From: CAZPMT01 sp964587655
GTDB taxonomy: Bacteria; Hydrogenedentota; Hydrogenedentia; Hydrogenedentales; SLHB01
DNA: 33,771 bases
Assembly (NCBI GenBank): GCA_964587655.1
Contig: CAZPMT010000055.1
Location: forward strand, 1-33,771
Direction of reading: 5' to 3'
A program made the position numbers and the translations under genes. The stretch's first letter is position 1. Every line of letters starts with the position of its first letter. Under the pieces are notes generated by a model. That model ran no database searches. It was not told the origin of the DNA and was given only the letters and a program-made list of their open reading frames with translations. Below are positions 24,091 to 32,262 of this stretch, one piece after another.

Positions 24091-26172
24091 CTACCGGTCG
24101 TATACATGGACGGAATCGAAGTCGCACTGCCCGATTTCGCCGGGCTCCGTATGGTCGATAGGCTGTCCATTATATGGGACTTTGCCCACAAGGAGTTCCG
24201 TGGCTTTGTCCTCTGCGGGACAGTCGCGGAAGAACGTAAAGAAACGCTGGTAGGTTGCGCCGTCGGCGCTGTACTCGATGATCCCGCCCTTATTCGTCCA
24301 GCGGCCTCGGAGCCATAGCCATTGCGAAGGGTCATATGCGGGGCCGAGGACTTGTGTGCCCATTACATCGGCCTGCAGCGCGTTGAACCGGCCTCCGATT
24401 CGGATGGCATCGCCGTTTGCGAATCGGAGCAGCGCGGCCGGTCCCCACGACATTCCGTTGTCGGTTCCCTGCCGGAGCCGGACGACGAAGCCTGTGGCGT
24501 GGGCGTCGATAGGAACGCGCAGGTACGCGTAGGTGTGTGCATGCGCACGGATGTTAAGGGAGCCGTTTGCAACCGCGATGGCATCCGTGTTGGCTTGCGA
24601 GACGACCTGCTCGGCGTCCGGCATGGAATCGAACTCGATGGCGCGGATCGGTTGTTCTTTCCAGTCCGGCCCCGCTAGAAATGCCTTCAACTCCGCGGTC
24701 CGCTCCTTGACTTTCGTCTGACGCTGCTCCACGAGTCTGTCGACCGCGGTGCGCATGTCGTCCGTCAGTTTCGGACGATACTGCTCCTTCACGAAGTCGC
24801 GCATCTTGGGATTTCCGATTAGGGTATGCAGACGTACATTGGCCTGGAGCAGAGTATCGAGCATTTCAACGCTCATCTCGCGGCCGCTGTTGTTGCAAAG
24901 CACGCCGATGCAATTGTTGATGTTGTAACCGGAAACGAAGAAGCGGAGATAGTCGAAGTCGCGGTAGACCGCATCCTGTCCCTCGCCTCGGAGTTGAATG
25001 TCGGTGTGGGCGTCGGCCTGCGGCATGTACATTCGCGAACCCCCTGGGCCGAGCTCCGTCGTCGAATGCCATTCGAGGAGGCCCTTGTCTCCGACGATCC
25101 TCCTTGCGTGTCTGGCGAGGGCATATAGGGCCGCGGGATTTTCCATGTACTGACCGTCGAAATAGAGGCCATCGGGTTTTAGGTCGTTCATCACGCGCGT
25201 GATCGCATCGAGGAAGAGCGGCATGTTCTCGCCGTTGACAATGGCGCCCGGGCTTATGCCGGGCTTGTCGTTGACGGCCTGTTTCTCCTGCGATGTGCCC
25301 TTTAGGAAGTAATAGGGGCTTGTGTAGACGATGAATCGCATGCCCCTTCGGTGAATTGTGTCGCGCACGCGGACGAACTCGTCCATGCCCAGACGCGGCA
25401 CGAAATCGAGGTTCCAGTCTTTCCAGAGCATGACTTCGGATTGCAGGAGCACGACGTTGCCGTAGGGTTCCCACGACAGCAGGTCTTCGTCGGACGGGTA
25501 TCCTGACTTGTCGGACCAGTGCCAGACGACTTGGAGGTCGAAGGAGCGTTCCCAGTTGTACGGCTTGGGCGGGCACACACCGATACACAACACGGCCTCG
25601 GCGGGCATGGGATATTTCGCGATGGAGGGATTGAGCGCATTGAAATGGTCATCGAGGCTGAGGTCGGAGCAGTACAGACCGAAGCCGCCCCATTCGTCCA
25701 CGACGAGGTGGTTGGTCTTCCACGAGACGTTCCATGCGGGCAGGATTTTGCTCTCGACTTCGAGCGTCAACGGCTCGTTCGCTTGGATCATGAACAACGA
25801 ATCGCCGTTGATGCGGATCGTTAGGTTGGGTTTCCCGACGGTTATCCTCGCGAACCCTTCGCCCTCGTGCGTGACCTGAACGCCTTCGAGTGGCGCCCCG
25901 ACGTGCAGCGTGGCGACGGGGCGCAGATGACCGATCCGCTGTAGAAACCCGATATCGCCGGTGCGCCCGTTGATGTTCACGATGGCGCCAGTCGTGACGA
26001 CGCGGATCCTTTCGCCCTTTGCGGCCACCGAGGTGACCTTCATGCCGAACTGTGCTTCGGGGAACTGGGCCGGATCCATCAGTTCCTGAAACGTCGTCGC
26101 CTGGCCAAACGCCCCGCCCGCGAGCAGCATGATGGCAACCAGCGGGGTAACTTTCAGATGAGGTCGAAGCAT
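24091..26172 (-). CDS. Secreted glycoside-hydrolase-like protein
   Basis: A 693-residue exported protein. AAGGAG precedes the start, and MLRPHLKVTPLVAIMLLAGG is a signal peptide ending near FGQA. Residues about 45-200 are a beta-rich domain like those preceding alpha-galactosidase-type barrels. Residues about 210-480 fit a TIM barrel: DEFVRVRDTIHRRGMRFIVYTSPYYF, then LKPDGLYFDGQY (334-342), where Asp339 is a plausible nucleophile, then LLEWHST and a later NINNCIGV. The last 160 residues look like a concanavalin-like beta-sandwich (YLRVPIDAHATGFVVRLRQG, WLWLRGRWTNKGGIIEYSADG). It begins 29 bases after phnX and probably shares its transcript. It may act on glycans, but the exact GH family and substrate are not identified. 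Confidence 0.65.
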   Translation of the reverse strand: MLRPHLKVTPLVAIMLLAGGAFGQATTFQELMDPAQFPEAQFGMKVTSVAAKGERIRVVTTGAIVNINGRTGDIGFLQRIGHLRPVATLHVGAPLEGVQVTHEGEGFARITVGKPNLTIRINGDSLFMIQANEPLTLEVESKILPAWNVSWKTNHLVVDEWGGFGLYCSDLSLDDHFNALNPSIAKYPMPAEAVLCIGVCPPKPYNWERSFDLQVVWHWSDKSGYPSDEDLLSWEPYGNVVLLQSEVMLWKDWNLDFVPRLGMDEFVRVRDTIHRRGMRFIVYTSPYYFLKGTSQEKQAVNDKPGISPGAIVNGENMPLFLDAITRVMNDLKPDGLYFDGQYMENPAALYALARHARRIVGDKGLLEWHSTTELGPGGSRMYMPQADAHTDIQLRGEGQDAVYRDFDYLRFFVSGYNINNCIGVLCNNSGREMSVEMLDTLLQANVRLHTLIGNPKMRDFVKEQYRPKLTDDMRTAVDRLVEQRQTKVKERTAELKAFLAGPDWKEQPIRAIEFDSMPDAEQVVSQANTDAIAVANGSLNIRAHAHTYAYLRVPIDAHATGFVVRLRQGTDNGMSWGPAALLRFANGDAIRIGGRFNALQADVMGTQVLGPAYDPSQWLWLRGRWTNKGGIIEYSADGATYQRFFTFFRDCPAEDKATELLVGKVPYNGQPIDHTEPGEIGQCDFDSVHVYDR

Positions 26173-26201
26173 GGCTGAAACTCCTTAGGGTTGATTGTCG
26201 C

Positions 26202-27032
26202 TCATGGGCGTTCGCTGCGCGCCAATCGGGCATTGATCTCTTCGATAAGCGGCGGGACATCGGCTATACCGTCCACGACGTAGTGCGCGCCGGCCTGGGC
26301 CATGCGCGTGTAGGCGGCGTTGCGCTTTCTCTCGCGCACGGCGGGATCGAGCGCGTTCAGGCCGGCCTCGGAAAGTCCGAGTTCGTTGCCGGTCATGGCG
26401 AGGCCGATGGTCCACATCCCCGCGTTGAGTCCTTCGTAGATGTCGGGGAGCGTGTCGCCGACCTTTACGATTGCCTCCATGGGATAGACGCGGAGCAGCA
26501 TTGCGTTCATTAGGCACATCCACGGCTCGGGACGTCCGGCTGGGACCTCGGTTGCACAGACGGTAGCGTCGGGTATGTAGCCGCGGCGGGCGGCTTCCGC
26601 GAGGAGCAGGTCCATCATGTCCTGCGTGTAGCCGGTGGTCGAGCCGATCTTGAGTCCGCGGTCACGAAAGGCCTTGCAGGCTTCGAGACATCCTGGAGTC
26701 AAGTCCGCATAGTCGGCGAGCACGGCCAACTGCGCCGGGATAAACGCCTCGAACATCTTGTCCACGTCGGTTTCAGTCGGAGGCGCGCCGTGCACTTCCT
26801 GCCACTTGCGCCGGACCGCCTCGATCTGTGCGATCTGTGCGATGTGGACGCGCTTGTGTACGCCCATGGGTTCGCGGGCCTGCTCCATGGTGATTTCGAC
26901 GCCGAAGCGTTTGTATATGTCCATGAAAACGATGGCGGGCGCGAGACAGCCAAAGTCCATGGTGGTGCCCGCCCAATCCAGGATGACGGCTTTCAAGGGG
27001 CCACGGTAAGATCGCTGATAAAAGACGTCCAT
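26202..27032 (-). CDS. phnX: Phosphonoacetaldehyde hydrolase (phosphonatase)
   Basis: A 276-residue HAD-superfamily enzyme that cleaves the C-P bond of phosphonoacetaldehyde to acetaldehyde and phosphate. The nucleophile motif DWAGTTMD at 19-26 has the Ala two residues after Asp19 that is typical of PhnX. The cap domain holds the Schiff-base lysine in EPMGVHKRVHI (Lys60). GSTTGYT, AGRPEPWMCLMNAM and KVGDTLPDIYEGLNAGM match HAD motifs II to IV of the family. The length is usual. It works directly after PhnW, whose gene lies upstream on the same strand but is separated by the RAYT/REP insertion. A short duplicated stretch at 26822-26845 gives IAQIAQI. Confidence 0.95.
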   Translation of the reverse strand: MDVFYQRSYRGPLKAVILDWAGTTMDFGCLAPAIVFMDIYKRFGVEITMEQAREPMGVHKRVHIAQIAQIEAVRRKWQEVHGAPPTETDVDKMFEAFIPAQLAVLADYADLTPGCLEACKAFRDRGLKIGSTTGYTQDMMDLLLAEAARRGYIPDATVCATEVPAGRPEPWMCLMNAMLLRVYPMEAIVKVGDTLPDIYEGLNAGMWTIGLAMTGNELGLSEAGLNALDPAVRERKRNAAYTRMAQAGAHYVVDGIADVPPLIEEINARLARSERP

Positions 27033-27069
27033 TTATGGAGCCTCCACGCATCATGTTTTCATCATGTTC

Positions 27070-27127
27070 GTAGTTCAGGCTTCAGCCTGGGGCCTTGCCT
27101 GAGCTTACGCCCTGAAGGGCGCACTAC
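27070..27127. repeat. REP pair (BIME) A, downstream of RAYT
   Basis: GTAG at 27070 heads the hairpin CAGGCT-TC-AGCCTG; 18 bases later CGCCCT-GAA-GGGCG is followed by CACTAC, that is GTAG on the minus strand. The two REP units face each other, which is the BIME arrangement. Confidence 0.85.
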
Positions 27128-27136
27128 GAACAGTTT

Positions 27137-27194
27137 GTAGTTCAGGCTTTAGCCTGGGATCTTGCCTGAGCTTGCGCCCCAGAGGGCGCACTAC
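27137..27194. repeat. REP pair (BIME) B, downstream of RAYT
   Basis: A second copy, with CAGGCT-TT-AGCCTG behind GTAG at 27137 and a CGCCC-CAGA-GGGCG hairpin ending in CTAC at 27194. The loops differ from copy A while the stems are kept. Confidence 0.85.
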
Positions 27195-27219
27195 GAACGG
27201 TTTGTTTTTGCCTGCGATT

Positions 27220-27828
27220 TCACACAGTCTCATCCCACCCTTTGCCGTAGTCGAGGAGTGGGTACTCGAGCCAGATTCTCTTCGCCTCTTCTTTTCCTAC
27301 CGAGCGAAGGAACGCATTCGCGCTCGAAAAAGGCCAGTCCTCCCATCGTTCGACGTAACCATGATGTACGGCATTGTTGTGGACGTAGTTCATTGTCGCC
27401 CAGAAGTGTCTCTCTGAGCGTATAGCCCTGTTCGAACAACTGAACCAGACCTTTCTGCCGCGCGCGTTCTCCTCGTTGTTCCAATGAAACGATGTTCGCC
27501 CGTGATGTTGCCCGATGAGTTGTACAATTCCGCGGATACTCTCCGTTTCCAACAGAACATGATAGTGGTTGGGAAGGATACACCATGCGTTCACCTTTGT
27601 CTCATTTGTTGCGAAGAGATGAAGGAGTTCCGCCTCAAATTGCTTCATTCGCTCAGGCGATTGGCCGATCACGGGCCTGTGCCCGAAACATGCTGCTGAA
27701 ACATGATATGCGCCCGGGCCGAGATCAAGGTGCGGCGGTGAATGCCATGGGTACCCTTGCTCCTTTCTATGATCCAGTAGATCCTGGCGTTCTTTGGGGG
27801 TCATATGTCGCCAGTTGTACAAAGGCAT
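27220..27828 (-). CDS. REP-associated tyrosine transposase (RAYT)
   Basis: A 202-residue Y1/HUH single-strand transposase of the RAYT type. The HUH motif is in WCILPNHYHVLLE (His88-Tyr-His90), and the candidate nucleophile is Tyr148 in MNYVHNNAVHHGYV. RAYTs are single-copy domesticated relatives of IS200/IS605 transposases that recognise and disperse REP hairpins with a GTAG or GGAG head. Such hairpins bracket this gene on both sides. The reading frame stays open upstream to 27975, but that part is only translated REP sequence, so the start at 27828 is chosen. The gene splits a phnW-phnX cluster. Confidence 0.9.
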   Translation of the reverse strand: MPLYNWRHMTPKERQDLLDHRKEQGYPWHSPPHLDLGPGAYHVSAACFGHRPVIGQSPERMKQFEAELLHLFATNETKVNAWCILPNHYHVLLETESIRGIVQLIGQHHGRTSFHWNNEENARGRKVWFSCSNRAIRSERHFWATMNYVHNNAVHHGYVERWEDWPFSSANAFLRSVGKEEAKRIWLEYPLLDYGKGWDETV

Positions 27829-27866
27829 TCTCCAATTGAGGCCGCGTCCGTGCGAAGAAGCGTACC

Positions 27867-27890
27867 GACGCCCTAAAGGGCGCACGACGA
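27867..27890. repeat. Degenerate REP unit upstream of RAYT
   Basis: The hairpin CGCCCT-AAA-GGGCG is intact but the head reads CGAC in place of CTAC, so it has lost the conserved tetranucleotide. Confidence 0.7.
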
Positions 27891-27908
27891 ACATTTTGCG
27901 AACAGTTT

Positions 27909-27969
27909 GTAGTTCAGGCTTTAGCCTGGGACCTTGCCTGAGTCTACTACGCCCTAAAGGGCGCACTAC
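27909..27969. repeat. REP pair (BIME) C, upstream of RAYT
   Basis: GTAG at 27909 with CAGGCT-TT-AGCCTG, then CGCCCT-AAA-GGGCG ending in CTAC at 27969. It is the third full BIME copy and lies between RAYT and the end of phnW, so identical units flank the transposase gene on both sides. Confidence 0.85.
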
Positions 27970-27983
27970 GAACATTGTTGCGC

Positions 27984-29117
27984 CTATAACTTGATGTCCA
28001 TCTCGGCTAGTGTTTCGCCGATTGCTGCGAGCAGCGCGTGGATGTCCGCTTCGAAGACGCGACCGATAGTGCCGATGCGGAAGCAGTCCGCGTTGCTGAC
28101 TTTGCCGGGATAGATCACGTACCCTTTGTCGTTCAGCCGCTGATAGAACGCTTCGAACTCGAAGTTGGGGTGTTCCGGGTAGCGGAATGAGGTGATAATG
28201 TGTCCCTGCAATTCGCGCGGCAGATACTCGACGAATCCTATAGCGCGCATGCCCGCGATCAGGGTCTCGCAGTTCGACTTGTAGCGCGCGCCGCGGCCTT
28301 CGACGCCGCCTTCGGCCTCAAGTTCAACGAGGGCCTGGTGAAACGCGAGGAGCGCGTGCGTGGGCGGCGTGAACCGGAACTGGCCGTTTGCTTCGAGACC
28401 TTTCCACTGTGAGAGAAGGTCGAGGCTTAGGCTGCGTGCGCAGCCGTTGGTGGCGAGGAGCGTGTCGCGCTTGGCGATCACGAAACCGAACCCCGGGACG
28501 CCTTCGATGCATTTGTTCGCTGAAGAAACAAGGTAATCGATATTGTACTTTGCGACATCGATGGGCACGGCGCCGAAGCTACTCATGGCGTCGACGAAGT
28601 AGACACGGCCCGCGCGGGAAACGATCTCGCCGATCTCGGCGATGGGGTTGATGATCCCGGTGGTGGTTTCGCAATGGACGACGGCCACGTGCGTGAGGTC
28701 CGGGTCGGATGCAATAGCCTCCTCGACCGCTTTCAGATCCGGCTGGGAATTTTCCGGGAACTCGAGCGACGAACACTCCACACGGGCAATCTGGCAGATC
28801 TTCACCATCCTGTGGCCGTATGCCCCATTGATGATTATGAGAACCTTGCCGTTGTGAGGGACCGTGGAGGTCAGCACCGTCTCGACGGAGAAGGTCCCGC
28901 TTCCCTGCATTAGGATGGCTTCATATTCGCCCACCCGCGCACCGGCAAGGGCTACGAGTTTGTCGCGGATTGCGCGGACCACTGCGATAAACTCGGAGTC
29001 GCGCGAGCCGAGATCCCTGAGCATCGATTGCTTCACGGTCCGGCTCGTCGTCAACGGGCCGGGCGTAAACAACGCCTTGTCTTTCCATCCGCTTAGCCGG
29101 CGAGGCTCGATCATCAT
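27984..29117 (-). CDS. phnW: 2-aminoethylphosphonate--pyruvate transaminase
   Basis: A 377-residue PLP enzyme of the class V aminotransferase fold that converts 2-aminoethylphosphonate and pyruvate to phosphonoacetaldehyde and alanine. The start at 29117 follows GGGAGA and avoids the overlap with the upstream permease that a start at 29147 would create. Family features include LFTPGPLTTSRTVKQSM, LMQGSGTFSVE, HCETTTGIINPI, VDAMSSFGAVP and the PLP lysine Lys202 in SSANKCIEGVPGF. Length is usual for PhnW. It begins seven bases after the permease stop, so permease and transaminase are almost certainly one transcript. PhnX, the next pathway step, lies downstream beyond RAYT. Confidence 0.95.
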   Translation of the reverse strand: MMIEPRRLSGWKDKALFTPGPLTTSRTVKQSMLRDLGSRDSEFIAVVRAIRDKLVALAGARVGEYEAILMQGSGTFSVETVLTSTVPHNGKVLIIINGAYGHRMVKICQIARVECSSLEFPENSQPDLKAVEEAIASDPDLTHVAVVHCETTTGIINPIAEIGEIVSRAGRVYFVDAMSSFGAVPIDVAKYNIDYLVSSANKCIEGVPGFGFVIAKRDTLLATNGCARSLSLDLLSQWKGLEANGQFRFTPPTHALLAFHQALVELEAEGGVEGRGARYKSNCETLIAGMRAIGFVEYLPRELQGHIITSFRYPEHPNFEFEAFYQRLNDKGYVIYPGKVSNADCFRIGTIGRVFEADIHALLAAIGETLAEMDIKL

Positions 29118-29124
29118 GTTCTCC

Positions 29125-30432
29125 CTATCTCGCGGCAGCGGCGTCATTCTCGCGATGTTGCCTGTGCGCGACGCGCAGGCGCCATGAAACCACGACCATA
29201 AGACACACGAACGCGATGCTCATGGACAAGTACAGGAGGTTGGTGTTGCGGATGCCCGTCGCGGGATCACCGCGCATCAGATAGCCGATAACCTCTTCCT
29301 GGACTATCGGGCCAATGCTCCCTATGCCGTTCACCACACCCGCGACAGCCACTGTGTTCATCTCTCCGGCCACCACGACGGAGGCCACGCCGCAGAGCAT
29401 GGTGTCGGGTCCGTAGACCATGAAGCCGACGACGCCGAACCACATTGCCACGGAAATGGGTGTCGTGCCGAGGTAGATAACAGCCAGGTATCCCGCGATC
29501 ATCCCCAGTCCCATCAAGAGCGAAAGCACGGCCCAGTTGCCCTTGAAGTAGCGGTCAAGCAGGATACCGGTGACGATAGCCCCGCCGAATCCGGCCACGG
29601 TGAACACCTGCGAAAAATAGCTCGCGTTGGCCACACCCAGCCCTTGGATGTTGAGAAACGCCGGCAGCCAGGAGTCCAGCGCGTAGCGCAGGAATTTCAC
29701 GCAGAAGTAACTTGCTCCCATAACAAGCACGACAGGATTGAGTGCGATGTAGAGATACTCCTTGAAGCTTACGCGAGTGGCTTCGGACGCTCGTACGGCA
29801 CGTCCATCCTCTGCCCGTTTCTCCACAATAGTGGAAAGCCCGACGTCTTCCGGCCTGTTGCGTTGCCAGAAGTACAAGAGCCACCACACGCCAATCGTGA
29901 TGAGGTTACATCCGAAAAAGGACCACCTCCAACCGTACTTGCCGAGCAAGTAACCGCCGAGTGCGCCGACTGCCATCGTGCCGAGTTGGTAGTTGGTGGA
30001 CCAGAAACCCATGTACGTTCCTTGTTCCTTCTTTCTGAGCCACTGTGACACGGTGCCCACAACGCCCGGCCAACCCGTTGCTTGAACGAGGCCGTTGACG
30101 AACATGAAGACGAGAAATGTCTCGTAGGAATTCGCGAAGCCGAACACGAAATTGCAGCCAATGGAGATTGCCAGGCCGCCCAGCAGGATCACGCGCGCGC
30201 CGTATCTGCGCCCGATGAAGCTGTTCAGGAACTGGCCCAACATGTACGCCACGAGATAGGTCGTCCAGATGTGAGCAACCTTCTGGAGATCCCAGCCGAA
30301 GTCGGCCACGAGCGAAGTCTTGCAGATCGAAAAGACCTTGCGGGCCAAGTAGTAACCGGCATAGCCGACATAGGTGGCGATCAGGATACGCCAGCGCCAA
30401 AAGACCTGTTCGCGTGTAAGCGAGGATGCCAT
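29125..30432 (-). CDS. OPA-type MFS transporter, candidate phosphonate permease
   Basis: A 435-residue protein with about 12 membrane helices, of the organophosphate:phosphate antiporter branch of the MFS (GlpT/UhpC-like): YVGYAGYYLARKVFSICK near the N-terminus, GRRYGARVILLGG after helix 2 and NGLVQATGWPGVVGTVSQW around helix 4-5. AGAGGAG lies about ten bases before the start. The tight coupling to phnW makes 2-aminoethylphosphonate or a related organophosphonate the likely substrate. MFS permeases for this compound have been described in marine bacteria, but similarity to them cannot be judged here. Glycerol-phosphate transport is the alternative. Confidence 0.85.
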   Translation of the reverse strand: MASSLTREQVFWRWRILIATYVGYAGYYLARKVFSICKTSLVADFGWDLQKVAHIWTTYLVAYMLGQFLNSFIGRRYGARVILLGGLAISIGCNFVFGFANSYETFLVFMFVNGLVQATGWPGVVGTVSQWLRKKEQGTYMGFWSTNYQLGTMAVGALGGYLLGKYGWRWSFFGCNLITIGVWWLLYFWQRNRPEDVGLSTIVEKRAEDGRAVRASEATRVSFKEYLYIALNPVVLVMGASYFCVKFLRYALDSWLPAFLNIQGLGVANASYFSQVFTVAGFGGAIVTGILLDRYFKGNWAVLSLLMGLGMIAGYLAVIYLGTTPISVAMWFGVVGFMVYGPDTMLCGVASVVVAGEMNTVAVAGVVNGIGSIGPIVQEEVIGYLMRGDPATGIRNTNLLYLSMSIAFVCLMVVVSWRLRVAHRQHRENDAAAAR

Positions 30433-30508
30433 CGTGTCAAGTCTCCTCTGTTAACTGTTGGCGGCACGAATACCACATTCCGATGCCAAGAAGCCAGCGT
30501 TCTTGACT

Positions 30509-30615
30509 CGTTCCCAAGTTGTACTTGGGAACGCGCTTGCACTGGAAACTGTGTTTCGGGCTTCCCAAAGTGCAACTTTTCGCGCAATTGCGTTGCCAAG
30601 TACAACTTGGCAACG
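30509..30615. repeat. Inverted pair of REP-like palindromes (family E)
   Basis: CGTTCCCAAGT-TGT-ACTTGGGAACG at 30509-30533 and CGTTGCCAAGT-ACA-ACTTGGCAACG at 30591-30615 are perfect 11-bp-arm hairpins in opposite orientation, shown by their loops. They differ by a paired C/G exchange in both arms, so the pairing is preserved. Each has CTCG/CGAG at its outer edge. A half-decayed third copy (CTTCCCAAAGTGCAACTT) lies between them. They lie between the two permease genes. Confidence 0.85.
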
Positions 30616-30662
30616 AGAAGCTCCATCACACTTGCGTCCTTTGCCCACTCCCGGGGCGGCTC

Positions 30663-32012
30663 TCAGGCCTTGGGTTTGAGGCGCCAAGTGAAGGCCAGCA
30701 ACATGATGGCCACCAAGGTACAGGCAAGAATCGACGCAATGACAAGATTCCACGATGCCTCTTTTCCCCACGCCGCACCGAAGTGGTCCAGCATCCATCC
30801 AAAACATTTGGCCTGTACCGTGCGGCCCAGGTAACCGAACAGTCCGATGAAGCCTGCGGCGGCGCCGATGGCCTTCTTGCCTGTCAAATCGAGTGCGATG
30901 ATGACGATGAAGTTGATGACCGGGTATATGAACAGGCCAATGGCCGAAAGCATGGCCATATCGAGCCAGAGATAGCCGGCCGGGATGAACAGAATCGTGG
31001 TGAAAGCCGCCAGGATCGGCACGAGACACAACACCGCAACCATGCCGCGCCGTCCTCCCGCCAAGTCCGAGAGCCAACCCAACAGGATCGTTGAAGGTAT
31101 CCCGCCGAACTCGATGGCCATGACGGCCATGCCGCCGCCGGTCAAGGTTGCGTGCTTCATCTCGCGGAGGTACATCGGCCCCCAGTCAAGCATGCTGTAA
31201 CGGGTGATGTAGGCGAAGAAATTGGCGAATGCCAAGAGCCAAATGTACTTGTTCGTCAGTACGTAATCGATCAGCAACTCCTTCGTGGCCAGCTCCCGCT
31301 CAGCGTCGCCGCGGCTGCCGTGGTTTGCGGGATAGTCATTCTTGTATTCTTCGATGGGGGGCAGGCCGACGGATTGCGGCGTATCTCGCAAACGAAACAG
31401 CAGATAAGCGGCTCCGATTGCGGCAAGCACTCCCGGGACGTAAAAGGCGTACTGCCAACCGCCCCAGTGGTCGGCCGACCACGCGGCGAGGTATCCGGCA
31501 ATGCCGCCGCCGACATTGTGCGCTGTGTTCCATATGCTGAAGGTCAGGCCTCGTTCTCTTTCGCTGAACCAATGGCCCATCGAGCGGCCGCACGGCGGCC
31601 AGCCCATACCCTGCACGAATCCATTGAGCGACCAGAGCGCCAAGTGAATATAAAAGCCGGCGACACCTCCGAACGCGAAATTGAGGATGGCAGTGGCGAG
31701 GAGTCCGAACGCCATGAAAGTGCGTGGATTGCTGCGGTCGGACACGGCGCCCATCACGAACTTCCCGATCCCGTAACTGAGAGCCGTAATGGCCAAGAGG
31801 CTGCCGATATCCGAATGCTGGTAGTGCAACGCCCCTTCCATGTCCTTCGCGACCACGGAGAGGTTGTTGCGAACCAGATAGAAGGCCGCGTAGCCAAGAA
31901 ACGTGGCCTCCATGATTTGCCAACGGTATCGTGGATACAATCGGCGGACTTCCGCGTCGGGCAAGCGTTGGATCGGGGGCGCCGGAGCGAAGACCTGTCG
32001 AAGGGATTTCAT
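30663..32012 (-). CDS. Second OPA-type MFS transporter
   Basis: A 449-residue permease with about 12 membrane helices, of the same GlpT/UhpT-like branch (YAAFYLVRNNLSVVAKDM, SYGIGKFVMGAVSDRSNPRTFM, NGFVQGMGWPPCGRSMGHW, WNTAHNVGGGIAGYLAAW). The start at 32012 has AAAGG six bases before it; ATG at 32018 is possible. It is divergent from the first permease in sequence and has a longer central loop. It opens the minus-strand cluster, and about 230 bases with a REP pair separate it from the next gene, so it may be transcribed separately. A second organophosphate or phosphonate substrate, such as a phosphate-ester sugar, is possible. Confidence 0.85.
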   Translation of the reverse strand: MKSLRQVFAPAPPIQRLPDAEVRRLYPRYRWQIMEATFLGYAAFYLVRNNLSVVAKDMEGALHYQHSDIGSLLAITALSYGIGKFVMGAVSDRSNPRTFMAFGLLATAILNFAFGGVAGFYIHLALWSLNGFVQGMGWPPCGRSMGHWFSERERGLTFSIWNTAHNVGGGIAGYLAAWSADHWGGWQYAFYVPGVLAAIGAAYLLFRLRDTPQSVGLPPIEEYKNDYPANHGSRGDAERELATKELLIDYVLTNKYIWLLAFANFFAYITRYSMLDWGPMYLREMKHATLTGGGMAVMAIEFGGIPSTILLGWLSDLAGGRRGMVAVLCLVPILAAFTTILFIPAGYLWLDMAMLSAIGLFIYPVINFIVIIALDLTGKKAIGAAAGFIGLFGYLGRTVQAKCFGWMLDHFGAAWGKEASWNLVIASILACTLVAIMLLAFTWRLKPKA

Positions 32013-32123
32013 TGGCATCCTTTGTTTTCTCCGGCACAAGATACCATATTCCGCCTGACGATGGTTAGCGCCAAGTCAGCCCCCCGGCAGACAGGCCAGG
32101 ATTCCCCGTGTCCGCGCTTGGCA

Positions 32124-32156
32124 CTTTCCGAGGGGGCGAAAAAGCCCCCTGGAAAG
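32124..32156. promoter_or_regulatory. Long inverted repeat just upstream of a promoter
   Basis: CTTTCC-GA-GGGGGC, loop GAAAAA, GCCCCC-TG-GGAAAG: a hairpin of 12 pairs with a two-base internal mismatch. An A-run follows it on the plus strand and there is no T-run on the correct side for either gene, so it is not a standard terminator. It ends 16 bases before the -35 element at 32172. Confidence 0.55.
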
Positions 32157-32171
32157 GCCAAAAAAAACTTC

Positions 32172-32200
32172 TTGACAAATGGGGAGTTTGGGTGTAATCT
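32172..32200 (+). promoter_or_regulatory. Strong sigma70-type promoter of the surface-protein gene
   Basis: A perfect TTGACA at 32172-32177, a 17-base spacer, and TAATCT at 32195-32200. Transcription would start near 32207, giving a leader of about 270 bases before the start codon at 32476. Confidence 0.7.
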
Positions 32201-32262
32201 TAGTGCAGAGGAAGGGCAAGGAGTGAGCAATAAATAGCAAGAGGGCTCCGATTTACGGGAAG

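Noticed and set aside
26822..26845. Tandem repeat inside phnX
   Set aside because: Only two and a half copies giving IAQIAQI in a helical region; likely ordinary coding duplication.
27137..27160. Relation between CAGTTTG before this REP unit and the family F palindrome
   Set aside because: Only seven bases match and the second arm is absent, so the likeness is probably chance.
27829..27975. N-terminal extension of the RAYT reading frame
   Set aside because: The extra 49 codons are translated REP sequence with no ribosome binding site; they are not part of the transposase fold.
32124..32156. Rho-independent terminator
   Set aside because: The run after the hairpin is A on the plus strand and the T-run on the minus strand precedes the stem, so neither direction fits.
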